64,000 nt of DNA from Flavobacteria bacterium BBFL7 (GCA_000153385.1 CH672374.1:1924544-1988543), one strand, 5' to 3'; positions 35,809 through 45,219 are shown, counted from the first letter of the stretch. The notes: generated by a model not told the origin, from the letters alone. Made by a program: numbers and translations.

Positions 35809-36714
35809 TTAATAAGTGAAAGTGATTTGATTCTTTTTAATGGAAACATGCATGTCTGTGCCTAGTTTTAGGCTACGGTTATCTTTTACATGCCCAGCAG
35901 GGAAATTAAAAATCACAGGATAATGATAACTAGCAGTTGTGTCTTTGATAATCTCCACCGCATTTTTGCCAAACGGAATTTTGTGATCTCTCATATCAGT
36001 CATTCCGCCTACGATTAACCCTTTAAGCTTATCTAAATGCCCAGCTCTTTTAAGTCCATACATCATACGTTCTATATGATATATGTATTCATCTATATCT
36101 TCTATAAATAGGAAACAATCATCAGTTATAGGAAAGCTTTTAGAACCTAAAAGACTATAAAGAATAGATAAATTACCTCCTATTATAGGAGCTGTAAGTT
36201 TTTGTGATTTTAGATTGTTATTATTTGGGATTGAGAAGTTTTGAGAGTGATCTAATAAGGCTTTTTTAAAACTCTCTAAACAGGTATGTGGCTTGTCTTG
36301 AAGCTCTAGTGGCATAAAGCTATGTAAACTCGAGATACCCATATGTTGTAAATGACTATGTAAAACTGTAACGTCTGAGTAACCTATGATTAGCTTTTTA
36401 AAATTCGCTTTCGCGAAAGCGGAAAAATCAATTTCTTCGATGATCTGTATCGTCCCGTATCCACCACGAGCAATCCATATAGCATCTACATCATCATCAT
36501 TTAAAGCATCTTGAAAATCGGTAATTCTTAAGCTAGTTGTACCGCCAAATTGATTATTTATGGCTCCTATAGTTTTACCGTAACTCGCTCTTAAACCCCA
36601 TGATTCTAATAACTTACGTGCTGGCCTTAAGTCAGCCTGAACAGCGCTTCTTGCTGTACAAAGAATTCGTACATGATCGTTACTTTTTAAACCGGTATAT
36701 GTATATTCTCTCAA
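35809..36714 (-). CDS. LD-carboxypeptidase, peptidase family S66
   Basis: 301 residues. It trims the terminal D-Ala from murein tetrapeptides during peptidoglycan recycling. The family landmarks are WIARGGYGT, the nucleophile Ser in IGYSDVT and a C-terminal FPAGHVKDN holding the catalytic His. The start is TTG at 36714; no ATG is available. The palindrome is in frame as SAFAKANF. It is first in a two-gene unit with YraN. Confidence 0.9.
   Translation of the reverse strand: MREYTYTGLKSNDHVRILCTARSAVQADLRPARKLLESWGLRASYGKTIGAINNQFGGTTSLRITDFQDALNDDDVDAIWIARGGYGTIQIIEEIDFSAFAKANFKKLIIGYSDVTVLHSHLQHMGISSLHSFMPLELQDKPHTCLESFKKALLDHSQNFSIPNNNNLKSQKLTAPIIGGNLSILYSLLGSKSFPITDDCFLFIEDIDEYIYHIERMMYGLKRAGHLDKLKGLIVGGMTDMRDHKIPFGKNAVEIIKDTTASYHYPVIFNFPAGHVKDNRSLKLGTDMHVSIKKNQITFTY
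36406..36421. repeat. Dispersed palindrome, exact, inside the LD-carboxypeptidase gene
   Basis: CGCTTTCGCGAAAGCG; read as AFAKA between the GGYG and GYSD motifs of the enzyme. Confidence 0.95.
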
Positions 36715-36819
36715 TATCAGTGATTTAGCTTGATGTGTTCTAGGTGAATTTATACTAAAAGTCTTAAAACTAAGTTAAGGAATATATATCTTTATCATCA
36801 ATACTTAAAGCGCTAGCTT

Positions 36820-38274
36820 ATGGAAACTTTTACATCTTGTAATACAGCTACCTTATCGCCATATGTTCCAACAACGATTAAGCCTTGGGATTTACAGCGA
36901 GTAAGGCATGTAGTGAAAAGGCTAGGATATGGACTGGACGTTGCGCAGGAGAATACAATATTAGCCCAATCACCTACAGCATTTGTGGATACTTGGATTA
37001 CAGATTCCATTAATTATATGAATACGCCAGCGCCGGTTTGGGGCAACTGGGCACAATCTGATTATACAGATTTTAATAGCGAGGCATTTCCTCAAATGGT
37101 AGAATGGTTGAAACAAACCTTTGATGATTCTCTTAATCTTAAATTAAGAGCTAAAATGACGCTTTTTTGGCATAATCATTTTGTGACTAAGGCAGATGAT
37201 TATCAAGCGCCATCTTGGTTATATCAATATTATGATCTATTACAAACTCATGCTTTAGGTAATTTTAAAACGCTTACTAAAGAGATCGGTAAGAATGAGG
37301 CCATGCTGGTTTATCTTAATGGAGTGCTTAACAATAAATGGAGTCCAAATGAAAATTATGCTCGAGAACTTTTTGAGTTATTCACTCTAGGAGCAAATAA
37401 TAATTATACACAAACAGATATTGTAGAGGCAGCTAGAGCTTTAACCGGATATAATAGCTGGACCCAATTGGGTGCACCTATTGTATTCCAAAGTTCCACT
37501 TTTGATAATACAGATAAAATAATCTTCGGTAGTGCGCCTACTAATTTTGATCACGACAGTTTAATAGATCACCTTTTCAGTGTTAGAGCAAATGAGATTT
37601 CAGACTTTATCGTAAAAAAAATATATCGAGCTTTTGTAAGTCCAGAGTTGCCATCACAATCGATTATCGATCAATTAGCGACTACATTCCGTACTGGGAA
37701 CTGGGAAATTGTACCGGTTTTAAGACAGCTTTTTAAAAGTGAGCACTTTTTTGAAGATGATGCTATAGGTTCTATTATTAAAGATCCTATGGATTGCTTC
37801 TTAACTTTTATAAAAGAGGCTAACTTTCCATATACACCGCAACAACTTGAAGTATTGGTATATTATTCGGCAAACTTAGGTCAGGAATATTATAATCCCG
37901 TGGACGTCGCAGGATGGCAAGGTGATCGCGATTGGATCAATAGCAGCACGATAACTGGTAGGTGGCAAGGTCTAGAATATATTATGTGGACCACATGGAA
38001 TTTAGATCAAGAGCTATTTAGAAACCTAGTTATTTCTATAGCGAGTTCTAATAATGATCCGGCGATTATCGCTCAAGAAATGGTGGATCGATTTGTTCCA
38101 AAAACATTGCATACTACGGCAGACTATGCTCTAGCAACACAAGTATTTAAAGGAGATGTGCCTCAAAATTATTATGATAGCATGCAGTGGAATCTTCAAT
38201 GGGGTTCTGTTCCTTATCAAGTGGTTTTATTACTGCAACACATTTTTAGAATGCCAGAATTTCAACTTAAATAA
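36820..38274 (+). CDS. DUF1800 family protein
   Basis: 484 residues, helix-rich, with the DUF1800 features RLGYG near the start, TLFWHNHFVT, NENYARELFELFTLG and ARALTGY. No signal peptide is seen. DUF1800 proteins nearly always travel with DUF1501 proteins, as here with an 8-base gap. Function unknown; the pair may process or export a surface substrate. Confidence 0.9.
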   Translation: METFTSCNTATLSPYVPTTIKPWDLQRVRHVVKRLGYGLDVAQENTILAQSPTAFVDTWITDSINYMNTPAPVWGNWAQSDYTDFNSEAFPQMVEWLKQTFDDSLNLKLRAKMTLFWHNHFVTKADDYQAPSWLYQYYDLLQTHALGNFKTLTKEIGKNEAMLVYLNGVLNNKWSPNENYARELFELFTLGANNNYTQTDIVEAARALTGYNSWTQLGAPIVFQSSTFDNTDKIIFGSAPTNFDHDSLIDHLFSVRANEISDFIVKKIYRAFVSPELPSQSIIDQLATTFRTGNWEIVPVLRQLFKSEHFFEDDAIGSIIKDPMDCFLTFIKEANFPYTPQQLEVLVYYSANLGQEYYNPVDVAGWQGDRDWINSSTITGRWQGLEYIMWTTWNLDQELFRNLVISIASSNNDPAIIAQEMVDRFVPKTLHTTADYALATQVFKGDVPQNYYDSMQWNLQWGSVPYQVVLLLQHIFRMPEFQLK

Positions 38275-38282
38275 TTAGCGCT

Positions 38283-39887
38283 ATGTGTGATACTCATAAA
38301 AAACATCAAGACCCTAATTCACAAGCGCATCATGAAGAACATGAAGCCTGGAGTCGTAGAACCTTTTTACAAGCCCTAGGTATTGCCGGTGCAGGAACAT
38401 TTGCATTAGGTGGAACTCAGATTTCTAGTGCGATGGCTAGCCCTATTACGGCAGCTTTATCATCTAGTACAAATGATCGTGTCCTCGTATTAATAAGATT
38501 AAAAGGTGGAAACGATGGTTTGAATACAATCGTCCCATTAAATCAGTACGGTACTTATGCTTCTCAGCGACCTAACATCGCACTTGCTCAAAGTAGTCTT
38601 TATAATTTATCGACAGATTATGGATTACCATCATACATGAGCAGTTTGCAATCACGATGGGGAAATGGAGAAATGAAAGTTGTACACGGTGTAGGGTATG
38701 CAGGTCAGGACCTATCACATTTCAGATCTAGTGATATCTGGGCAAGCACAGATGCCGTAAACAATGAAGAAACTGGATGGATGGGTAGATTTTTTGAAAA
38801 TGAGTATCCTAACTTTTTATTGAGTCCGCCAGCTATTCCGCCGGCGATACAAATAGGTAGTTTAGGTAATCTGGCTTTTGAAGGGATACAAACTAACTAT
38901 GCCTTTTCTGTGGCAGATCCACAACAGCTTTACAATCTAGCACAAAACGGCTGGCAGCATGATGCCGTTAACGTACCACCATGTACTTATGGTGATCAGT
39001 TAAGTTTTTTAAGAACTACTACTAATACCACGTTTGCTTATGCAGGTGTTATCAATACTGCGTATCAAGCAAGTACAACACAGGCTACCTATGGTAATCA
39101 CAGCATTGCAGACCAACTGGCTATCGTCGCTAGATTGATTAAAGGTCAACTAGGAACTAAAGTTTATATGGTAACCTTAGATGGTTTTGACACACATGCA
39201 AATCAAGCTAGTACCCATGCAGACCGTATGCAAAAATTAGCAGATTCAATTGACGCTTTCTATACAGATCTTGCGGCCTACGGAAATCAGGATGAAGTCT
39301 TGTGTATGACTATATCAGAATTTGGTCGTCGTGTAGAAGAAAACGGTTCTAACGGTACAGATCATGGCGCTGCGGCACCTATGATGCTTTTCGGTGGTGG
39401 ATTAAATGGTAATGGCTTTATAGGATCACATCCTAGCTTAACTAATCTAGACGCAAATGGTAATATGATCTATAGCACAGACTTTAGAGATATATATTCT
39501 ACTGTGATGAAAGAATGGTTGTGTATCGATCCTACAGTGGTAGATCAGGCGATGCTTAATGGTAATTATAACAATATAAACTTAGGATTTAATTGTACTA
39601 CTTTATCAAATCCATCTTTTGAAAATCAAGACTTCAAACACTTTGTGGTCAATAGACAGGACAGCGATGTTCTTTATTTAAAAATGGACGTAGGTCGTAA
39701 ATTAGATATTAAGGTTTACAATTTTATGGGCCAGCAAATAGGTCAGTTGGCAAATGAATATTACATGCCTGGTGTCCATGAGATTGATATAAAAGCAACG
39801 CTACAAACTCGATTAGCATCTGGTAATTATATCTATAGAATTAGTTCTGGTTCAGATCAATACTCGAGCCAGTTTTTAATACGATAG
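38283..39887 (+). CDS. DUF1501 protein with Tat signal and type IX sorting tail
   Basis: 534 residues. After a hydrophilic 34-residue lead comes a twin-arginine signal, SRRTFLQALGIAGAG, with cleavage region SSAMA. The DUF1501 (sulfatase-like fold) core has RLKGGNDGLNTIVPL, TLDGFDTHANQ and SEFGRRVEENGSNGTDHG. The last about 70 residues, ending LASGNYIYRISSGSDQ...FLIR, form a type A T9SS sorting domain. This implies folding in the cytoplasm, Tat export, then surface secretion through type IX. Confidence 0.92.
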   Translation: MCDTHKKHQDPNSQAHHEEHEAWSRRTFLQALGIAGAGTFALGGTQISSAMASPITAALSSSTNDRVLVLIRLKGGNDGLNTIVPLNQYGTYASQRPNIALAQSSLYNLSTDYGLPSYMSSLQSRWGNGEMKVVHGVGYAGQDLSHFRSSDIWASTDAVNNEETGWMGRFFENEYPNFLLSPPAIPPAIQIGSLGNLAFEGIQTNYAFSVADPQQLYNLAQNGWQHDAVNVPPCTYGDQLSFLRTTTNTTFAYAGVINTAYQASTTQATYGNHSIADQLAIVARLIKGQLGTKVYMVTLDGFDTHANQASTHADRMQKLADSIDAFYTDLAAYGNQDEVLCMTISEFGRRVEENGSNGTDHGAAAPMMLFGGGLNGNGFIGSHPSLTNLDANGNMIYSTDFRDIYSTVMKEWLCIDPTVVDQAMLNGNYNNINLGFNCTTLSNPSFENQDFKHFVVNRQDSDVLYLKMDVGRKLDIKVYNFMGQQIGQLANEYYMPGVHEIDIKATLQTRLASGNYIYRISSGSDQYSSQFLIR

Positions 39888-39916
39888 TTTTCTAATTATA
39901 TATTGTTTTGTGTATA

Positions 39917-39932
39917 CGCTTTCGCGAAAGCG
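39917..39932. repeat. Dispersed palindrome, exact, before metG
   Basis: CGCTTTCGCGAAAGCG in the 127-base gap; 82 bases before the metG ATG and upstream of its promoter element. Confidence 0.95.
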
Positions 39933-39987
39933 ACATCTTAACCATCAACCTGCTATAAAAACACGTGCATAGCTGTTTCATTAATCG

Positions 39988-39995
39988 TAAATTTG
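39988..39995 (+). promoter_or_regulatory. Candidate -7 element for metG
   Basis: TAAATTTG, 19 bases before the ATG. Confidence 0.5.
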
Positions 39996-40014
39996 CAACT
40001 CTCAAAATAAGTTC

Positions 40015-42087
40015 ATGAGCAGTCAACAACGATATACGATTACGGCAGCATTGCCATATACTAACGGTCCAGTTCATATAGGTCACCTTGCAGGTGTGTA
40101 TGTGCCTGCAGATATTTTTGCACGTTACCAGCGCATGCGTGGTAGTGATGTCGCCTTTATTTGTGGTAGTGATGAGCATGGTGTTCCCATTACTATTAAG
40201 GCAAAAAAAGAAGGTATTACTCCGCAAGAACTGGTAGATCGTTATCATAGAATTATAGGCGACTCTTTTAAAGAATTTGGAATCACTTTTGACCATTACG
40301 GTCGCACTAGTTCTACAGAGCATCATAAAACAGCAAGTGCTTTTTTTACAAAACTCTATAATGACGGTAAGTTTATAGAACAAGTAACAGAGCAATTATA
40401 CGATCCAGAAGCAGACCAGTTTCTAGCAGATCGCTTTGTAGTAGGTACTTGTCCTAAGTGTGGTAATACAGAGTCTTATGGAGATCAATGTGAGAAATGT
40501 GGAACTTCCCATAATGCGACAGATTTAATAGATCCTAAAAGTGCTATTACAGGTAATATACCAGAACTTAAGGAAACTAAACACTGGTTTTTACCACTAG
40601 ATGAATATAGCGACTGGTTAAATGAGTGGATTGTTGAAGGACATTCTAAGGATTGGAAAGCTAACGTTTTAGGTCAAGTAAAAAGCTGGATTACAGATGG
40701 TTTGCATCCACGTGCCGTGACGCGTGATCTAGATTGGGGAATTCCAGTTCCTGTAGAAGGAGCAGATGGTAAGGTGTTATACGTTTGGTTTGATGCTCCT
40801 ATTGGCTATATCTCAGCGACTAAAGAATGGGCAGCTCGAGAAGGCAAAAATTGGGAAGATTACTGGAAAAAGGATGATACGAAACTATTGCACTTTATAG
40901 GTAAGGATAATATTGTTTTTCACTGTATTATTTTCCCTGCAATGTTAAAAGCGCATGGCGATTATGTGATGCCAGATAATGTGCCAGCAAATGAATTTTT
41001 AAATCTAGAAGATGATAAGATTTCTACTTCTAGAAACTGGGCTGTTTGGTTACATGAGTATCTAGAAGATTTCCCTGGACAGCAAGATGTATTACGTTAT
41101 GTATTAACTGCAAACGCACCAGAGACTAAGGATAATAATTTTACTTGGAAAGATTTTCAAGCGAGAAATAATAATGAGTTAGTTGCAAACCTAGGAAACT
41201 TTGTAAACCGTGTTATAGTATTGACTAATAAATATTACGAAGGTATTGTTCCTGAAACGGCTAATCTTGCTCAAAGAGATCTAGATGTTTTAGAACAAAT
41301 CAAAGCATTTCCTAAAACCATAGGTGATAGTTTAGATCGTTATCGTTTTAGAGAAGCATTGCAAGAATTAATGAACTTATCCAGTATAGGTAATAAATAC
41401 ATTGCCGAAGAAGGATTAGAACCATGGAAACTAGCTAAAACAAATCCAGAGCAAGTGCAAAACATTATGTATGTGTGTTTGCAATTAACTACTGCGCTTG
41501 CTATATTAAGTGAACCTTTCTTACCGCATACCTCAAGTAAGTTAAAAAGTATGCTCGGTTATTCTTTACTTGATGCAGAATCTGCTAGTTGGATTCGTGT
41601 AGCAAGCTCAGAAGCACTACTACCATCCAATCACAAAATCAATAAAGCCGAGTTGCTTTTCTCTAGAATAGAAGATGAACAGGTAACCGCACAATTAGAA
41701 AAATTAGAAGCTACTAAAGCTGCAAATGCGGCAACAATTCCTAACCTTATGCCACAAAAAGACGAGACTAATTACGACGATTTCATGAAAATGGACTTGC
41801 GAGTAGGAGAAATTCTTACTGCTGAGAAGATGCCTAAAACTGACAAGTTAATGGTCATGACCGTAGATACTGGAATAGATAAAAGAACTATCGTTTCTGG
41901 AATCGCAAAGCATTTTAGTGCTGAGGAATTAGTAGGTCGTAAAGTAACCGTACTGGCAAATCTTGCTCCTAGAAAACTACGTGGTGTAGAATCTCAAGGA
42001 ATGATTCTCCTTGCCGAAGATTCAGAAGGAAAATTAGTTTTTGTAAATCCAGATGATGCGGTTGTGAATGGTGCTACTATAGCATAA
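40015..42087 (+). CDS. metG: Methionyl-tRNA synthetase
   Basis: 690 residues. HIGH is at 21-24, a zinc knuckle is formed by [18 protein letters not shown], the KMSKS-equivalent is KISTS, and the C-terminal 100 residues ([20 protein letters not shown]) are the EMAPII-like tRNA-binding dimerisation domain. Its mRNA end is followed at once by a palindrome that could also serve as a terminator. Confidence 0.97.
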   Translation: MSSQQRYTITAALPYTNGPVHIGHLAGVYVPADIFARYQRMRGSDVAFICGSDEHGVPITIKAKKEGITPQELVDRYHRIIGDSFKEFGITFDHYGRTSSTEHHKTASAFFTKLYNDGKFIEQVTEQLYDPEADQFLADRFVVGTCPKCGNTESYGDQCEKCGTSHNATDLIDPKSAITGNIPELKETKHWFLPLDEYSDWLNEWIVEGHSKDWKANVLGQVKSWITDGLHPRAVTRDLDWGIPVPVEGADGKVLYVWFDAPIGYISATKEWAAREGKNWEDYWKKDDTKLLHFIGKDNIVFHCIIFPAMLKAHGDYVMPDNVPANEFLNLEDDKISTSRNWAVWLHEYLEDFPGQQDVLRYVLTANAPETKDNNFTWKDFQARNNNELVANLGNFVNRVIVLTNKYYEGIVPETANLAQRDLDVLEQIKAFPKTIGDSLDRYRFREALQELMNLSSIGNKYIAEEGLEPWKLAKTNPEQVQNIMYVCLQLTTALAILSEPFLPHTSSKLKSMLGYSLLDAESASWIRVASSEALLPSNHKINKAELLFSRIEDEQVTAQLEKLEATKAANAATIPNLMPQKDETNYDDFMKMDLRVGEILTAEKMPKTDKLMVMTVDTGIDKRTIVSGIAKHFSAEELVGRKVTVLANLAPRKLRGVESQGMILLAEDSEGKLVFVNPDDAVVNGATIA

Positions 42088-42095
42088 AAAGTTTT

Positions 42096-42125
42096 CCAAA
42101 GGGCAGACTTAAGTCTGCCCTTTGG
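42096..42125. repeat. Perfect 30-bp palindrome, left border of the transposase unit
   Basis: Half-site CCAAAGGGCAGACTT followed by its exact complement. It shares a 24-bp core (half AAGGGCAGACTT) with the palindrome at 42562-42599 and lies 6 bases past the transposase stop. Confidence 0.93.
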
Positions 42126-42131
42126 GGGAAA

Positions 42132-42537
42132 CTACACCTGTTCAAAGTCTTGATTTAACGTACCAGACTTATGATGTTCTTTCTGATTTTTTATATAGTT
42201 TGAAATCATAGTTACGTCCTTTTTGCTGACTGTGAAAGCACCATAACCTCTAGACCATTCAAAAATGCCTTGATTTCCAGACAACTCATTCATAAATCTA
42301 GAACTAGTTCCTTTTAATTGTTGAGCGATGTAGGAGACTGTAATTTTAGCAGGCATCTTTAGTAGGATATGTAAATGGTCAGGCATGCCATTTATCATCA
42401 ATAATAATCTCAAGATCTTCCATTTTCTCTCTTAGGAATTTATGGAGTTTAAGTTCCACATTTTCCATAATCATAAAATCTCTATGTTTTGTGACAAAAA
42501 CAAGATGTATGTAGAGTTGCAGGTTGTTACGTGACAT
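42132..42537 (-). pseudogene. Y1/HUH transposase (IS200/RAYT type), frameshifted
   Basis: Starts at an ATG (42537) with SRNNLQLYIHLVFVTKHRDF and runs to EDLEIIIDDKWHA before a stop. The rest continues in another frame (INGMPDHLHILLKM onward). The shift lies in the repetitive ATTATTATTGATGAT region near 42400-42415. The HUH motif DHLHIL and a candidate catalytic Tyr in SNYIKNQKEHH remain in the downstream frame. A single-base change disrupted it unless frameshifting is programmed. Total length, about 135 codons, is close to normal for the family. Confidence 0.85.
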
Positions 42538-42561
42538 AACTTAAAGATAGGAAAGCATTTC

Positions 42562-42599
42562 ATTCTCTAAGGGCAGACTTAAGTCTGCCCTTAGAGAAT
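42562..42599. repeat. Perfect 38-bp palindrome, right border of the transposase unit
   Basis: Half-site ATTCTCTAAGGGCAGACTT followed by its exact complement. The outer arms differ from the left copy yet stay perfectly symmetrical. It ends 4 bases before the stop codon of the PD40 lipoprotein gene. Confidence 0.93.
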
Positions 42600-42603
42600 A
42601 AGA

Positions 42604-43713
42604 TTAATCCTGCCATTCTGCAATAAAAAGATTCGTATCGCGTCCACCACCATTATTACGGTTAGAAGAAAAAGCTAGGTATTTACCATTGTTTGAGAAT
42701 ACAGGAAATGCGTCAAAAGTCTCACCATGAGTGATACGTTCTAGACCAGTTCCATCTGTATTAATCATATAAAGATTGAAAGGAAAACCGCGCTCTGCCT
42801 CAAAGTTAGAAGAGAACAATACACGTTTCCCATCTGGTAAAAAGAAAGGCGACCAGTTAGCATTTCCTAGTTGAGTCAACTGGCGCAAGTCAGAACCATC
42901 TGCGTTACAAATGTAGAGTTCCATTTCTGTAGGCTGTACAAGTCCTACTTTCAATAAGTCTTTATATTCTTTGATTTCTTCTTCAGTTTTAGGACGTGAA
43001 GAACGGAATATCAATTGCGATCCATCAGGTGAGAAAAAAGCACCACCATCATAACCTAATTCATAAGTGATTTGCTTCACATTACTACCATCTATATCCA
43101 TAGTATATAATTCTAGATCACCGCTGCGATCACTAGTAAATACAATTTTATCGCCTTGCGGAGAAACAGTAGGCTCTGCATCATAACCTTTTTCGTTAGT
43201 TAATTGAGCTGTGATATTTCCTTCTAGATCTGCTACAAAAATGTCATAGCTATCATAAATAGGCCATACATATTTCCCGTTTTCTTTCAATGGAGTATCT
43301 GGGCAATCATCCATCGCAAGGTGTGTACTCGCGTAAATGATATGTTCATTATCTGGTAGAAAATATGCACAAGTCGTTCTTCCCTTACCAGTAGAGATCA
43401 TTTTAGGCACGCTTTCGCGAAAGCTATCTCCATTATTCATCAAGAACATTTGATCACATTCTACATCCCAAGCGGTGTTGTTGCTTTGAAACACCAGTTG
43501 TTTATCATCAAAACTCCAGTAAGCCTCGGCATTATCGCCACCAAAGGTCACCTGCTGGATATCCTTAAAATGATTTTCACCTTCCATGATTAATGGATTG
43601 TCATTTTGTAGAATTGTATTTTCTGCTTGTGTAGAAGTAATTTCTTCCGTCTTTGAAGTTTCTTTACAGCTCACAACAGCCATTAATGCGATTAGAAATA
43701 GGAACGTTCTCAT
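42604..43713 (-). CDS. PD40/TolB-like propeller lipoprotein
   Basis: 369 residues from the ATG at 43713; a TTG at 43734 lies in the promoter. Lipobox MAVVSCK. The body is a series of PD40 blades (PQGDKIVFTSDRSGDLELY, PDGSQLIFRSSR, NGKYLAFSSNRN), forming a beta-propeller. It is not the TolB of the Tol-Pal system, which lacks a lipobox and carries an N-terminal domain. The palindrome is in frame as DSFRES. It diverges from an M28 peptidase, so it may aid periplasmic peptide handling. Confidence 0.87.
   Translation of the reverse strand: MRTFLFLIALMAVVSCKETSKTEEITSTQAENTILQNDNPLIMEGENHFKDIQQVTFGGDNAEAYWSFDDKQLVFQSNNTAWDVECDQMFLMNNGDSFRESVPKMISTGKGRTTCAYFLPDNEHIIYASTHLAMDDCPDTPLKENGKYVWPIYDSYDIFVADLEGNITAQLTNEKGYDAEPTVSPQGDKIVFTSDRSGDLELYTMDIDGSNVKQITYELGYDGGAFFSPDGSQLIFRSSRPKTEEEIKEYKDLLKVGLVQPTEMELYICNADGSDLRQLTQLGNANWSPFFLPDGKRVLFSSNFEAERGFPFNLYMINTDGTGLERITHGETFDAFPVFSNNGKYLAFSSNRNNGGGRDTNLFIAEWQD
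43410..43424. repeat. Dispersed palindrome, 15 of 16 bases, inside the PD40 gene
   Basis: CGCTTTCGCGAAAGC then T; read in the SFRES frame on the minus strand. Confidence 0.92.
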
Positions 43714-43721
43714 GGATGATT

Positions 43722-43739
43722 TAATTTTGAGCAAAATTA
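43722..43739. promoter_or_regulatory. Two opposing -7 elements forming an 18-bp palindrome
   Basis: TAATTTTG (plus strand, 43722-43729), AG, then CAAAATTA (the minus-strand element, 43732-43739). One serves the M28 peptidase and the other the PD40 lipoprotein. The two polymerase sites overlap. Confidence 0.55.
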
Positions 43740-43749
43740 CAAGCTAGAT

Positions 43750-44991
43750 ATGAGAATCACGACACTTTTTATAGCCATTTGTTTATTAGTCTCTTGCAAG
43801 ACAGAAGTGAAACCTTTAGAACCTGTAAAAGGTAATATGAAAGCCGATGTGGTTTATCTAGCGTCAGACGATTTGCAAGGTCGTGAGACCGGTACTTCTT
43901 ATGAGTTGCAAGCAGCAGATTATATCGCAAAACGCATGAAAGAATCTGGTCTAGAACCTAAAGGTAATGAAGGAACTTATTTCCAGACCTTTTCCTTTAA
44001 ACCATCGAGTGATCCACATCAAGAAGCTGCCTTTACAGATGAGAAAGGCGATGCATTTCTTACAGGAACTAACGTTCTAGGTTATATTGATAATGGCGCT
44101 GCACAAACTGTAGTAATAGGTGCGCACTATGATCACCTAGGAATGGGTGGTGAAGGTTCGCTACATCGAGAAGGAGAAGCTATTCATAATGGAGCAGATG
44201 ATAATGCGAGTGGTGTTGCAGTTATGTTAGATCTAGCTTACCGATTGAAAACAAGCGAGAAAAAAGGGAATAACTATCTCTTCATGGCATTTTCTGGTGA
44301 AGAAATGGGATTATTAGGATCCAATTATTTTACTAAAAACCCAACGATTGCTCTCGATTCTATTACATATATGATTAATATGGATATGGTCGGCAGGCTA
44401 AATGAAGAAAACACTTTAGCAGTCTATGGAACAGGAACTTCGCCACGATGGAACCAAATCATTAACGCAGTTAATAAAGATTTTGAACTAGCATTAAGTA
44501 AAAGCGGTGTAGGTCCTAGCGATCATACTTCGTTTTACTTAAATGATATTCCAGTATTACATTTTTTCACAGGACAGCATGAAGATTATCACAAACCAGG
44601 TGATGATGCAGAGAAGTTGAACTATGCTGGAATGCAACAAATTTCAGATTATATTCTAAGAATCACAGCTGAGTTTGATAACGCAGGAAAACTAGCCTTC
44701 AGAAAAACAAAAAACGAAAGCGAAGAAGTGCCGCGTTTTAAAGTAGGTTTAGGAGTCGTGCCAGACTATTTATTTACGGGTAAAGGAATGCGCATCGATG
44801 GAGTGAGTGAAGAAAAGCCTGCTCAAAAAGCCGGATTGATGAAAGGTGATGTCGTTGTGAAACTAGGTGATAGCACTATAGTAGATATGATGAGTTACAT
44901 GCGCACATTAGCAACTTTTGATAATGGTGATAAAACTATGGTAACCGTTGATCGTGACGGTGAGATGGTAGAAAAAGAGATTGAGTTTTAA
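43750..44991 (+). CDS. M28-family zinc aminopeptidase with PDZ domain, lipoprotein
   Basis: 413 residues, lipobox CLLVSCK. The M28 zinc site is visible: GAHYDHLG, GADDNASGVA, SGEEMGLLGS and NMDMVGR, then the last His in FTGQHEDYHKPGD. A C-terminal PDZ domain (about 330-413, VSEEKPAQKAGLMKGDVV) follows. It is likely an envelope-anchored aminopeptidase. Divergent from the propeller lipoprotein with overlapping promoters. Confidence 0.93.
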   Translation: MRITTLFIAICLLVSCKTEVKPLEPVKGNMKADVVYLASDDLQGRETGTSYELQAADYIAKRMKESGLEPKGNEGTYFQTFSFKPSSDPHQEAAFTDEKGDAFLTGTNVLGYIDNGAAQTVVIGAHYDHLGMGGEGSLHREGEAIHNGADDNASGVAVMLDLAYRLKTSEKKGNNYLFMAFSGEEMGLLGSNYFTKNPTIALDSITYMINMDMVGRLNEENTLAVYGTGTSPRWNQIINAVNKDFELALSKSGVGPSDHTSFYLNDIPVLHFFTGQHEDYHKPGDDAEKLNYAGMQQISDYILRITAEFDNAGKLAFRKTKNESEEVPRFKVGLGVVPDYLFTGKGMRIDGVSEEKPAQKAGLMKGDVVVKLGDSTIVDMMSYMRTLATFDNGDKTMVTVDRDGEMVEKEIEF

Positions 44992-45088
44992 TAATTGTTG
45001 TTAGGATTTATACTAGAAAAATTTATATATAACGACTAACGTGCTCATTTTTAAAAGGAGAGAAATTCTATTTAAATAAGCTTCAATT

Positions 45089-45122
45089 TTGTTTTTCTAT
45101 TTACATTTTCAGATTACTTTTG
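45089..45122 (+). promoter_or_regulatory. Promoter of the TPP-controlled receptor
   Basis: TTG at 45089-45091 and TACTTTTG at 45115-45122, 23 bases apart. The expected start of transcription (about 45128) coincides with the first base of the riboswitch aptamer. Confidence 0.65.
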
Positions 45123-45126
45123 CAAC

Positions 45127-45211
45127 CAATCTCAAGGGGTGCTTTTAGAAATAGAGGCTGAGATAATACCCAAGGAACCTGGGCGAGTAATGTCGCTAAG
45201 GGAAAAGATTT
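45127..45211 (+). ncRNA. TPP riboswitch (THI element)
   Basis: All conserved blocks are present in order: CTCAAGGGGTGC, GGCTGAGATAATACCC, GAACCTGGGCGAGTAATG and CGCTAAGGGAA. The closing P1 helix is AATCT with AGATT. It senses thiamine diphosphate and controls the downstream TonB-dependent receptor. Confidence 0.95.
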
Positions 45212-45219
45212 AGATAGAT

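Larger units (their letters stand above)
42096..42599 (-). mobile_element. Decayed Y1-transposase unit bounded by matching palindromes (REP/RAYT or IS200-like)
   Basis: About 504 bases: one frameshifted Y1 transposase gene between two perfect palindromes with an identical 24-bp core. It fits a REP-associated tyrosine transposase unit or an IS200-type element without accessory genes. Target-site evidence is not visible. Confidence 0.75.

Noticed and set aside
42604-43713. PD40 protein as Tol-Pal TolB
   Set aside because: It has a lipobox and only propeller blades, and no tol or pal genes are nearby.
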